Assembly: GCA_037893245.1 (NCBI GenBank)
Contig: JBAIAA010001564.1
Coordinates: forward strand, 28,740 to 92,739
From: Crossaster papposus
Lineage: Eukaryota > Echinodermata > Asteroidea > Velatida > Solasteridae
Direction of reading: 5' to 3'
DNA length: 64,000 bases
The notes under the pieces were generated by a model, which made no database searches, was not told the DNA's origin, and worked only from the letters and a program-made list of their open reading frames with translations. Made by a program: the position numbers and the translations under genes. This document shows positions 1-10,874 of the stretch, piece by piece (the first letter of the stretch is position 1; each line of letters begins with the position of its first letter).

Positions 1-2600
1 GTGTGCATAAGAAATATGTAAAGGGAAAGAAGTGTGCATAAGAAATATGTAAAGGGAAAGAAGTGTGCATAAGAAATATGTAAAGGGAAATAAGTGTGCA
101 TAAGAAATAAACACATGATGTGGGAACAAGCCCTCGAGTTAAATATGTAAAGGGAAAGAAGTGTGCATAAGAAATATGTAAAGGGAAAGAAGTGTGCATA
201 AGAAATATGTAAAGGGAAAGAAGTGTGCATAAGAAATATGTAAAGGGAAAGAAGTGTGCATAAGAAATATGTAAAGGGAAAGAAGTGTGCATAAGAAATA
301 TGTAAAGGGAAAGAAGTGTGCATAAGAAATATGTAAAGGGAAAGAAGTGTGCATAAAAAATATGTAAAGGGAAAGAAGTGTGCATAAAAAATATGTAAAG
401 GGAAAGAAGTGTGCATAAGAAATATGTAAAGGGAAAGAAGTGTGCATAAGAAATATGTAAAGGGAAAGAAGTGTGCATAAGAAATATGTAAAGGGAAAGA
501 AGTGTGCATAAGAAATAAACACATGATGTGGGAACAAGCCCTCGAGTTAAATATGTAAAGGGAAAGAAGTGTGCATAAGAAATATGTAAAGGGAAAGAAG
601 TGTGTATAAGAAATATGTAAAGGGAAAGAAGTGTGCATAAGAAATATGTAAAGGGAAAGAAGTGTGCATAAGAAATATGTAAAGGGAAAGAAGTGTGCAT
701 AAGAAATATGTAAAGGGAAAGAAGTGTGCATAAGAAATATGTAAAGGGAAAGAAGTGTGCATAAGAAATATGTAAAGGGAAAGAAGTGTGCATAAGAAAT
801 ATGTAAAGGGAAAGAAGTGTGCATAAGAAATATGTAAAGGGAAAGAAGTGTGCATACGAAATATGTAAAGGGAAAGAAGTGTGCATAAGAAATATGTAAA
901 GGGAAAGAAGTGTGCATAAGAAATATGTAAAGGGAAAGAAGTGTGCATAAGAAATATGTAAAGGGAAAGAAGTGTGCATAAGAAATATGTAAAGGGAAAG
1001 AAGTGTGCATAAGAAATATGTAAAGGGAAAGAAGTGTGCATAAGAAATATGTAAAGGGAAAGAAGTGTGCATAATACATATGTAAAGGGAAAGAAGTGTG
1101 CATAAGAAATATGTAAAGGGAAAGAAGTGTGCATAAGAAATATGTAAAGGGAAAGAAGTGTGCATAAGAAATATGTAAAGGGAAAGAAGTGTGCATAAGA
1201 AATATGTAAAGGGAAAGAAGTGTGCATAATAAATAATAAAGGGAAAGAAGTGTGCATAAGAAATATGTAAAGGGAAAGAAGTGTGCATAAGAAATATGTA
1301 AAGGGAAAGAAGTGTGCATAAGAAATATGTAAAGGGAAAGAAGTGTGCATAAGAAATATGTAAAGGGAAAGAAGTGTGCATAAGAAATAAACACATGATG
1401 TGGGAACAAGCCCTCGAGTTAAATATGTAAAGGGAAAGAAGTGTGCATAAGAAATATGTAAAGGGAAAGAAGTGTGCATAAGAAATATGTAAAGGGAAAG
1501 AAGTGTGCATAAGAAATATGTAAAGGGAAAGAAGTGTGCATAAGAAATATGTAAAGGGAAAGAAGTGTGCATAAGAAATATGTAAAGGGAAAGAAGTTTG
1601 CATAAGAAATATGTAAAGGGAAAGAAGTGTGCATAAGAAATATGTAAAGGGAAAGAAGTGTGCATAAGAAATATGTAAAGGGAAAGAAGTGTGCATAAGA
1701 AATATGTAAAGGGAAAGAAGTGTGCATAAGAAATATGTAAAGGGAAAGAAGTGTGCATAAGAAATATGTAAAGGGAAAGAAGTGTGCATAAGAAATAAAC
1801 ACATGATGTGGGAACAAGCCCTCGAGTTAAATATGTAAAGGGAAAGAAGTGTGCATAAGAAATATGTAAAGGGAAAGAAGTGTGTATAAGAAATATGTAA
1901 AGGGAAAGAAGTGTGCATAAGAAATATGTAAAGGGAAAGAAGTGTGCATAAGAAATATGTAAAGGGAAAGAAGTGTGCATAAGAAATATGTAAAGGGAAA
2001 GAAGTGTGCATAAGAAATATGTAAAGGGAAAGAAGTGTGCATAAGAAATATGTAAAGGGAAAGAAGTGTGCATAAGAAATATGTAAAGGGAAAGAAGTGT
2101 GCATAAGAAATATGTAAAGGGAAAGAAGTGTGCATACGAAATATGTAAAGGGAAAGAAGTGTGCATAAGAAATATGTAAAGGGAAAGAAGTGTGCATAAG
2201 AAATATGTAAAGGGAAAGAAGTGTGCATAAGAAATATGTAAAGGGAAAGAAGTGTGCATAAGAAATATGTAAAGGGAAAGAAGTGTGCATAAGAAATATG
2301 TAAAGGGAAAGAAGTGTGCATAAGAAATATGTAAAGGGAAAGAAGTGTGCATAATACATATGTAAAGGGAAAGAAGTGTGCATAAGAAATATGTAAAGGG
2401 AAAGAAGTGTGCATAAGAAATATGTAAAGGGAAAGAAGTGTGCATAAGAAATATGTAAAGGGAAAGAAGTGTGCATAAGAAATATGTAAAGGGAAAGAAG
2501 TGTGCATAAGAAATAATAAAGGGAAAGAAGTGTGCATAAGAAATATGTAAAGGGAAAGAAGTGTGCATACGAAATAAACACATGATGTGGGAACAAGCCC
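1..2600. repeat. 1280-bp higher-order repeat, two copies
   Basis: Long units have CTCGAG at 133 and 541, and again at 1413 and 1821, each pair shifted by exactly 1280 bp. Other shared markers keep the same shift: GTGTATAAG near 600 and 1880, CATACGAAAT near 851 and 2131, ATAATACATA near 1071 and 2351, and a 30-bp short unit near 1231 and 2511. The period fits 2 long + 1 short + 36 ordinary units (134 + 30 + 1116). The copies differ at single bases: CATAAAAAAT at about 355 and 386 is only in copy 1, and GTTTGC near 1597 is only in copy 2. Copy 1 may begin before the window. The 779-bp spacing from 1821 to the next long unit (2600) also occurs at 7982-8761 and 16693-17472, each time with a short unit about 694 bp in. 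Confidence 0.9.
94..160. repeat. First 67-bp long unit (type example)
   Basis: A normal unit is interrupted after its 16th base by 36 extra bases (110-145) and then resumes with TGTAAAGGG. The extra segment is a 31-bp core (110-140) followed by AAATA (141-145), which repeats the AAATA just before the core at 105-109. The core holds CACATGATGTG, a dyad with 5-bp arms around a central G, and CTCGAG at 133-138, the XhoI palindrome. The same unit recurs about 100 times. Usual CTCGAG positions are listed under the blocks below; each long unit starts 39 bases before its CTCGAG and ends 27 bases after it. Confidence 0.95.
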
Positions 2601-3107
2601 TCGAGTTAAATATGTAAAGGGAAAGAAGTGTGCATAAGAAATATGTAAAGGGAAAGAAGTGTGCATAATAAATATGTAAAGGGAAAGAAGTGTGCATAAG
2701 AAATATTTAAAGGAAAAGAAGTGTGCATAAGAAATATGTAAAGGGAAAGAAGTGTGCATAAGAAATATGTAAAGGGAAAGAAGTGTGCATAAGAAATATG
2801 TAAAGGGAAAGAAGTGTGCATAAGAAATATGTAAAGGGAAAGAAGTGTGCATAAGAAATAAACACATGATGTCGGAACAAGCCCTCGAGTTAAATATGTA
2901 AAGGGAAAGAAGTGAGCATAAGAAATAAACACATGATGTGGGAACAAGCCCTCCAGTTAAATATGTAAATGGAAAGAAGTGTGCATAAGAAATATGTAAA
3001 GGGAAAGAAGTGTGCATAAGAAATATGTAAAGGGAAAGAAGTGTGCATAAGAAATAAACACATGATGTGGGAACAAGCCCTCGAGTTAAATATGTAAAGG
3101 GAAAGAA
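2561..3107. repeat. Partial copy (E) of the long-unit cluster
   Basis: Long units lie with their CTCGAG or variant at 2600, 2884, 2951 (CTCCAG) and 3080. The spacings 284, 67 and 129 match those at 7373, 7657, 7724 and 7853 exactly, an offset of 4773 bp. Shared private marks include GATGTCGG in the core at 2884, GTGAGC at 2912 and the CTCCAG variant at 2951. The match stops after 3080: the next long unit is at 3302, not at the predicted position. This is therefore a truncated relative of clusters A-D further along. Confidence 0.88.
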
Positions 3108-3620
3108 GTGTGCATAAGAAATATGTAAAGGGACAGAAGTGTGCATAAGAAATATGTAAAGGGAAAGAAGTGTGCATAAGAAATATGTAAAGGGAAAGAA
3201 GTGTGCATAAGAAATTTGTAAAGGGAAAGAAGTGTGCATAAGAAATATGTAAAGGGAAAGAAGTGTGCATAAGAAATAAACACATGATGTGGGAACAAGC
3301 CCTCGAGTTAAATATGTAAAGGGGAAGAAGTGTGCATAAGAAATATGTAAAGGGAAAGAAGTGTGCATAAGAAATATGTAAAGGGAAAGAAGTGTGCATA
3401 AGAAATATGTAAAGGGAAAGAAGTGTGCATAAGAAATATGTAAAGGGAAAGAAGTGTGCATAAGAAATATGTAAAGGGAAAGAAGTGTGCATAAGAAATA
3501 TATAAAGGGAAAGAAGTGTGCATAAGAAATATGTAAAGGGAAAGAAGTGTGCATAAGAAATATGTAAAGGGAAAGAAGTGTGCATAAGAAATATGTAAAG
3601 GGAAAGAAGTGTGCATAAGG
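3108..3620. repeat. Transitional 31-mer stretch with one long unit
   Basis: Ordinary 31-bp units with a few private substitutions (a GGACAGAAG variant near 3131, AAATTTG near 3213, GGGGAAG near 3321 and a TATATAAAG variant near 3500), and a long unit with CTCGAG at 3302. It ends at a 32-bp unit in which ATAAG is followed by an extra G (3619-3620). The same one-base insertion recurs at 10873-10874, exactly 7254 bp (234 monomers) away. Nothing other than repeat is present. Confidence 0.9.
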
Positions 3621-6600
3621 AAATATGTAAAGGGAAAGAAGTGTGCATAAGAAATATGTAAAGGGAAAGAAGTGTGCATAAGAAATATGTAAAGGGAAAG
3701 AAGTGTGCATAAGAAATATGTAAAGGGAAAGAAGTGTGCATAAGAAATATGTAAAGGGAAAGAAGTGTGCATAAGAAATATGTAAAGGGAAAGAAGTGTG
3801 CATAAGAAATATGTAAAGGGAAAGAAGTGTGCATAAGAAATATGTAAAGGGAAAGAAGTGTGCATAAGAAATATGTAAAGGGAAAGAAGTGTGCATAAGA
3901 AATATGTAAAGGGAAAGAAGTGTGCATAAGAAATATGTAAAGGGAAAGAAGTGTGCATAAGAAATATGTAAAGGGAAAGAAGTGTGCATAAGAAATATGT
4001 AAAGGGAAAGAAGTGTGCATAAGAAATATGTAAAGGGAAAGAAGTGTGCATAAGAAATATGTAAAGGGAAAGAAGTGTGCATAAGAAATATGTAAAGGGA
4101 AAGAAGTGTGCATAAGAAATATGTAAAGGGAAAGAAGTGTGCATAAGAAATATGTAAAGGGAAAGAAGTGTGCATAAGAAATATGTAAAGGGAAAGAAGT
4201 GTGCATAAGAAATATGTAAAGGGAAAGAAGTGTGCATAAGAAATATGTAAAGGGAAAGAAGTGTGCATAAGAAATATGTAAAGGGAAAGAAGTGTGCATA
4301 AGAAATATGTAAAGGGAAAGAAGTGTGCATAAGAAATATGTAAAGGGAAAGAAGTGTGCATAAGAAATATGTAAAGGGAAAGAAGTGTGCATAAGAAATA
4401 TGTAAAGGGAAAGAAGTGTGCATAAGAAATATGTAAAGGGAAAGAAGTGTGCATAAGAAATATGTAAAGGGAAAGAAGTGTGCATAAGAAATATGTAAAG
4501 GGAAAGAAGTGTGCATAAGAAATATGTAAAGGGAAAGAAGTGTGCATAAGAAATATGTAAAGGGAAAGAAGTGTGCATAAGAAATATGTAAAGGGAAAGA
4601 AGTGTGCATAAGAAATATGTAAAGGGAAAGAAGTGTGCATAAGAAATATGTAAAGGGAAAGAAGTGTGCATAAGAAATATGTAAAGGGAAAGAAGTGTGC
4701 ATAAGAAATATGTAAAGGGAAAGAAGTGTGCATAAGAAATATGTAAAGGGAAAGAAGTGTGCATAAGAAATATGTAAAGGGAAAGAAGTGTGCATAAGAA
4801 ATATGTAAAGGGAAAGAAGTGTGCATAAGAAATATGTAAAGGGAAAGAAGTGTGCATAAGAAATATGTAAAGGGAAAGAAGTGTGCATAAGAAATATGTA
4901 AAGGGAAAGAAGTGTGCATAAGAAATATGTAAAGGGAAAGAAGTGTGCATAAGAAATATGTAAAGGGAAAGAAGTGTGCATAAGAAATATGTAAAGGGAA
5001 AGAAGTGTGCATAAGAAATATGTAAAGGGAAAGAAGTGTGCATAAGAAATATGTAAAGGGAAAGAAGTGTGCATAAGAAATATGTAAAGGGAAAGAAGTG
5101 TGCATAAGAAATATGTAAAGGGAAAGAAGTGTGCATAAGAAATATGTAAAGGGAAAGAAGTGTGCATAAGAAATATGTAAAGGGAAAGAAGTGTGCATAA
5201 GAAATATGTAAAGGGAAAGAAGTGTGCATAAGAAATATGTAAAGGGAAAGAAGTGTGCATAAGAAATATGTAAAGGGAAAGAAGTGTGCATAAGAAATAT
5301 GTAAAGGGAAAGAAGTGTGCATAAGAAATATGTAAAGGGAAAGAAGTGTGCATAAGAAATATGTAAAGGGAAAGAAGTGTGCATAAGAAATATGTAAAGG
5401 GAAAGAAGTGTGCATAAGAAATATGTAAAGGGAAAGAAGTGTGCATAAGAAATATGTAAAGGGAAAGAAGTGTGCATAAGAAATATGTAAAGGGAAAGAA
5501 GTGTGCATAAGAAATATGTAAAGGGAAAGAAGTGTGCATAAGAAATATGTAAAGGGAAAGAAGTGTGCATAAGAAATATGTAAAGGGAAAGAAGTGTGCA
5601 TAAGAAATATGTAAAGGGAAAGAAGTGTGCATAAGAAATATGTAAAGGGAAAGAAGTGTGCATAAGAAATATGTAAAGGGAAAGAAGTGTGCATAAGAAA
5701 TATGTAAAGGGAAAGAAGTGTGCATAAGAAATATGTAAAGGGAAAGAAGTGTGCATAAGAAATATGTAAAGGGAAAGAAGTGTGCATAAGAAATATGTAA
5801 AGGGAAAGAAGTGTGCATAAGAAATATGTAAAGGGAAAGAAGTGTGCATAAGAAATATGTAAAGGGAAAGAAGTGTGCATAAGAAATATGTAAAGGGAAA
5901 GAAGTGTGCATAAGAAATATGTAAAGGGAAAGAAGTGTGCATAAGAAATATGTAAAGGGAAAGAAGTGTGCATAAGAAATATGTAAAGGGAAAGAAGTGT
6001 GCATAAGAAATATGTAAAGGGAAAGAAGTGTGCATAAGAAATATGTAAAGGGAAAGAAGTGTGCATAAGAAATATGTAAAGGGAAAGAAGTGTGCATAAG
6101 AAATATGTAAAGGGAAAGAAGTGTGCATAAGAAATATGTAAAGGGAAAGAAGTGTGCATAAGAAATATGTAAAGGGAAAGAAGTGTGCATAAGAAATATG
6201 TAAAGGGAAAGAAGTGTGCATAAGAAATATGTAAAGGGAAAGAAGTGTGCATAAGAAATATGTAAAGGGAAAGAAGTGTGCATAAGAAATATGTAAAGGG
6301 AAAGAAGTGTGCATAAGAAATATGTAAAGGGAAAGAAGTGTGCATAAGAAATATGTAAAGGGAAAGAAGTGTGCATAAGAAATATGTAAAGGGAAAGAAG
6401 TGTGCATAAGAAATATGTAAAGGGAAAGAAGTGTGCATAAGAAATATGTAAAGGGAAAGAAGTGTGCATAAGAAATATGTAAAGGGAAAGAAGTGTGCAT
6501 AAGAAATATGTAAAGGGAAAGAAGTGTGCATAAGAAATATGTAAAGGGAAAGAAGTGTGCATAAGAAATATGTAAAGGGAAAGAAGTGTGCATAAGAAAT

Positions 6601-7210
6601 ATGTAAAGGGAAAGAAGTGTGCATAAGAAATATGTAAAGGGAAAGAAGTGTGCATAAGAAATATGTAAAGGGAAAGAAGTGTGCATAAGAAATATGTAAA
6701 GGGAAAGAAGTGTGCATAAGAAATATGTAAAGGGAAAGAAGTGTGCATAAGAAATATGTAAAGGGAAAGAAGTGTGCATAAGAAATATGTAAAGGGAAAG
6801 AAGTGTGCATAAGAAATATGTAAAGGGAAAGAAGTGTGCATAAGAAATATGTAAAGGGAAAGAAGTGTGCATAAGAAATATGTAAAGGGAAAGAAGTGTG
6901 CATAAGAAATATGTAAAGGGAAAGAAGTGTGCATAAGAAATATGTAAAGGGAAAGAAGTGTGCATAAGAAATATGTAAAGGGAAAGAAGTGTGCATAAGA
7001 AATATGTAAAGGGAAAGAAGTGTGCATAAGAAATATGTAAAGGGAAAGAAGTGTGCATAAGAAATATGTAAAGGGAAAGAAGTGTGCATAAGAAATATGT
7101 AAAGGGAAAGAAGTGTGCATAAGAAATATGTAAAGGGAAAGAAGTGTGCATAAGAAATATGTAAAGGGAAAGAAGTGTGCATAAGAAATATGTAAAGGGA
7201 AAGAAGTGTG
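3621..7210. repeat. About 116 consecutive consensus monomers
   Basis: Reading line by line I found no substitution, indel or long unit across about 3.6 kb. It ends with a short 30-bp unit at about 7218, followed by the first long unit of cluster A. Between 3302 and 7306 there is no CTCGAG. Such an invariant run suggests very recent expansion, ongoing homogenisation, or consensus smoothing in assembly; the sequence alone cannot separate these. No gene or RNA signal is visible. Confidence 0.9.
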
Positions 7211-7266
7211 CATAAGAAATAATAAAGGGAAAGAAGTGTGCATAAGAAATATGTAAAGGGAAAGAA

Positions 7267-8009
7267 GTGTGCATAAGAAATAAACACATGATGTGGGAAC
7301 AAGCCCTCCAGTTAAATATGTAAAGGGAAAGAAGTGTGCATAAGAAATAAACACATGATGTGGGAACAAGCCCTCGAGTTAAATATGTAAAGGGAAAGAA
7401 GTGTGCATAATAAATATGTAAAGGGAAAGAAGTGTGCATAATAAATATGTAAAGGGAAAGAAGTGTGCATAAGAAATATGTAAAGGAAAAGAAGTGTGCA
7501 TAAGAAATATGTAAAGGGAAAGAAGTGTGCATAAGAAATATGTAAAGGGAAAGAAGTGTGCATAAGAAATATGTAAAGGGAAAGAAGTGTGCATAAGAAA
7601 TATGTAAAGGGAAAGAAGTGTGCATACGAAATAAACACATGATGTCGGAACAAGCCCTCGAGTTAAATATGTAAAGGGAAAGAAGTGAGCATAAGAAATA
7701 AACACATGATGTGGGAACAAGCCCTCCAGTTAAATATGTAAAGGGAAAGAAGTGTGCATAAGAAATATGTAAAGGGAAAGAAGTGTGCATAAGAAATATG
7801 TAAAGGGAAAGAAGTGTGCATAAGAAATAAACACCTGATGTGGGAACAAGCCCTCGAGTTAAATATGTAAAGGGAAAGAAGTGTGCATAAGAAATATGTA
7901 AAGGGAAAGAAGTGTGCATAAGAAATATGTAAAGGGAAAGAAGTGTGCATAAGAAATAAACACCTGATGTGGGAACAAGCCCTCGAGTTAAATATGTAAA
8001 GGGAAAGAA
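7267..8009. repeat. Long-unit cluster A
   Basis: Six long units have CTCGAG (or variant) at 7306, 7373, 7657, 7724, 7853 and 7982. Those at 7306 and 7724 carry CTCCAG, 7657 carries GATGTCGG, and 7853 and 7982 carry CACCTG instead of CACATG. Units with ATAATAAAT (near 7408 and 7439), GTAAAGGAAAAG (near 7490) and GTGAGC (7685) are also diagnostic. The gap between the second and third long units is 284 bp here against 253 bp in B, C and D, so A carries one extra 31-bp unit. Confidence 0.92.
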
Positions 8010-8721
8010 GTGTGCATAAGAAATATGTAAAGGGAAAGAAGTGTGCATAAGAAATATGTAAAGGGAAAGAAGTGTGCATAAGAAATATGTAAAGGGAAAG
8101 AAGTGTGCATAAGAAATATGTAAAGGGAAAGAAGTGTGCATAAGAAATATGTAAAGGGAAAGAAGTGTGCATAAGAAATATGTAAAGGGAAAGAAGTGTG
8201 CATAAGAAATATGTAAAGGGAAAGAAGTGTGCATAAGAAATATGTAAAGGGAAAGAAGTGTGCATAAGAAATATGTAAAGGGAAAGAAGTGTGCATAAGA
8301 AATATATAAAGGGAAAGAAGTGTGCATAAGAAATATGTAAAGGGAAAGAAGTGTGCATAAGAAATATGTAAAGGGAAAGAAGTGTGCATAAGAAATATGT
8401 AAAGGGAAAGAAGTGTGCATAAGAAATATGTAAAGGGAAAGAAGTGTGCATAAGAAATATGTAAAGGGAAAGAAGTGTGCATAAGAAATATGTAAAGGGA
8501 AAGAAGTGTGCATAAGAAATATGTAAAGGGAAAGAAGTGTGCATAAGAAATATGTAAAGGGAAAGAAGTGTGCATAAGAAATATGTAAAGGGAAAGAAGT
8601 GTGCATAAGAAATATGTAAAGGGAAAGAAGTGTGCATAAGAAATATGTAAAGGGAAAGAAGTGTGCATAAGAAATAATAAAGGGAAAGAAGTGTGCATAA
8701 GAAATATGTAAAGGGAAAGAA
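8010..8721. repeat. 31-mer linker between clusters A and B
   Basis: Ordinary monomers without long units. The stretch includes one TATATAAAG variant near 8302 and one 30-bp short unit near 8672. The distance from the last long unit of A (7982) to the first of B (8761) is 779 bp, matched exactly between clusters C and D, including both marker units (near 17014 and 17383). Confidence 0.9.
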
Positions 8722-9433
8722 GTGTGCATAAGAAATAAACACATGATGTGGGAACAAGCCCTCCAGTTAAATATGTAAAGGGAAAGAAGTGTGCATAAGA
8801 AATAAACACATGATGTGGGAACAAGCCCTCGAGTTAAATATGTAAAGGGAAAGAAGTGTGCATAATAAATATGTAAAGGGAAAGAAGTGTGCATAATAAA
8901 TATGTAAAGGGAAAGAAGTGTGCATAAGAAATATGTAAAGGAAAAGAAGTGTGCATAAGAAATATGTAAAGGGAAAGAAGTGTGCATAAGAAATATGTAA
9001 AGGGAAAGAAGTGTGCATAAGAAATATGTAAAGGGAAAGAAGTGTGCATACGAAATAAACACATGATGTCAGAACAAGCCCTCGAGTTAAATATGTAAAG
9101 GGAAAGAAGTGAGCATAAGAAATAAACACATGATGTGGGAACAAGCCCTCCAGTTAAATATGTAAAGGGAAAGAAGTGTGCATAAGAAATATGTAAAGGG
9201 AAAGAAGTGTGCATAAGAAATATGTAAAGGGAAAGAAGTGTGCATAAGAAATAAACACCTGATGTGGGAACAAGCCCTCGAGTTAAATATGTAAAGGGAA
9301 AGAATTGTGCATAAGAAATATGTAAAGGGAAAGAAGTGTGCATAAGAAATATGTAAAGGGAAAGAAGTGTGCATAAGAAATAAACACCTGATGTGGGAAC
9401 AAGCCCTCGAGTTAAATATGTAAAGGGAAAGAA
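8722..9433. repeat. Long-unit cluster B
   Basis: Long units have CTCGAG or variant at 8761 (CTCCAG), 8828, 9081, 9148 (CTCCAG), 9277 and 9406. The spacing pattern 67, 253, 67, 129, 129 is identical in C and D. GTGAGC lies at 9109. Private differences include GATGTCAG rather than GATGTCGG in the core at 9081, and GAATTGTGC near 9305 where D has GAAGTGTGC. From 9081 onward it is offset 1424 bp from A; as a whole it is 7287 bp from C and 8711 bp from D. Confidence 0.92.
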
Positions 9434-9901
9434 GTGTGCATAAGAAATATGTAAAGGGAAAGAAGTGTGCATAAGAAATATGTAAAGGGAAAGAAGTGTG
9501 CATAAGAAATATGTAAAGGGAAAGAAGTGTGCATAAGAAATAATAAAGGGAAAGAAGTGTGCATAAGAAATATGTAAAGGGAAAGAAGTGTGCATAAGAA
9601 ATAATAAAGGGAAAGAAGTGTGCATAAGAAATATGTAAAGGGAAAGAAGTGTGCATAAGAAATATGTAAAGGGAAAGAAGTGTGCATAAGAAATATGTAA
9701 AGGGAAAGAAGTGTGCATAAGAAATATGTAAAGGGAAAGAAGTGTGCATAAGAAATATGTAAAGGGAAAGAAGTGTGCATAAGAAATATGTAAAGGGAAA
9801 GAAGTGTGCATAATAAATATGTAAAGGGAAAGAAGTGTGCATAAGAAATAAACACATGATGTGGGAACAAGCCCTCGAGTTAAATATGTAAAGGGAAAGA
9901 A
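9434..9901. repeat. Post-B segment with two short units and a long unit
   Basis: Two 30-bp short units near 9538 and 9599 are separated by one ordinary unit. An ATAATAAAT unit follows near 9811, then a long unit with CTCGAG at 9874. All four marks recur at +8711 bp (near 18249, 18310, 18522 and 18585), so this segment belongs to the same duplicated block as cluster B. Confidence 0.9.
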
Positions 9902-10874
9902 GTGTGCATAAGAAATATGTAAAGGGAAAGAAGTGTGCATAAGAAATATGTAAAGGGAAAGAAGTGTGCATAAGAAATATGTAAAGGGAAAGAAGTGTGC
10001 ATAAGAAATATGTAAAGGGAAAGAAGTGTGCATAAGAAATATGTAAAGGGAAAGAAGTGTGCATAAGAAATATGTAAAGGGAAAGAAGTGTGCATAAGAA
10101 ATATGTAAAGGGAAAGAAGTGTGCATACGAAATATGTAAAGGGAAAGAAGTGTGCATAAGAAATATGTAAAGGGAAAGAAGTGTGCATAAGAAATATGTA
10201 AAGGGAAAGAAGTGTGCATAAGAAATATGTAAAGGGAAAGGAGTGTGCATAAGAAATATGTAAAGGGAAAGAAGTGTGCATAAGAAATATGTAAAGGGAA
10301 AGAAGTGTGCATAAGAAATATGTAAAGGGAAAGAAGTGTGCATAAGAAATATGTAAAGGGAAAGAAGTGTGCATAAGAAATATGTAAAGGGAAAGAAGTG
10401 TGCATAAGAAATATGTAAAGGGAAAGAAGTGTGCATAAGAAATATGTAAAGGGAAAGAATTGTGCATAAGAAATATGTAAAGGGAAAGAAGTGTGCATAA
10501 GAAATATGTAAAGGGAAAGAAGTGTGCATAAGAAATATGTAAAGGGAAAGAAGTGTGCATAAGAAATATGTAAAGGGAAAGAAGTGTGCATAAGAAATAT
10601 GTAAAGGGAAAGAAGTGTGCATAAGAAATATGTAAAGGGAAAGAAGTGTGCATAAGAAATATGTAAAGGGAAAGAAGTGTGCATAAGAAATATGTAAAGG
10701 GAAAGAAGTGTGCATAAGAAATATGTAAAGGGAAAGAAGTGTGCATAAGAAATATGTAAAGGGAAAGAAGTGTGCATAAGAAATATGTAAAGGGAAAGAA
10801 GTGTGCATAAGAAATATGTAAAGGGAAAGAAGTGTGCATAAGAAATATGTAAAGGGAAAGAAGTGTGCATAAGG
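9902..10874. repeat. 31-mer array with scattered variants
   Basis: Ordinary monomers carrying CATACGAAAT near 10126, GAAAGGAGTG at 10241, GAATTGTGC at 10460 and the 32-bp unit with an extra G at 10873-10874. The 10241 and 10460 marks recur together at 14768 and 14987, an offset of 4527 bp (146 monomers plus the one-base insertion). That indicates an internal duplication. No long units occur. Confidence 0.85.

Noticed and set aside
110-145. Transposable element insertion at each long unit
   Set aside because: The 36-bp core is too short to encode anything, has no terminal inverted repeats and always sits at the same position in the monomer, so repeated independent insertion is implausible. 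The AAATA duplication is kept as a note on possible origin only.
94-160. CTCGAG as a cloning linker or adapter artefact
   Set aside because: The site sits inside a fixed 36-bp core, recurs about 90 times with the same flanks, and has natural-looking variants (CTCCAG, CTTCGAG) that track block duplications.
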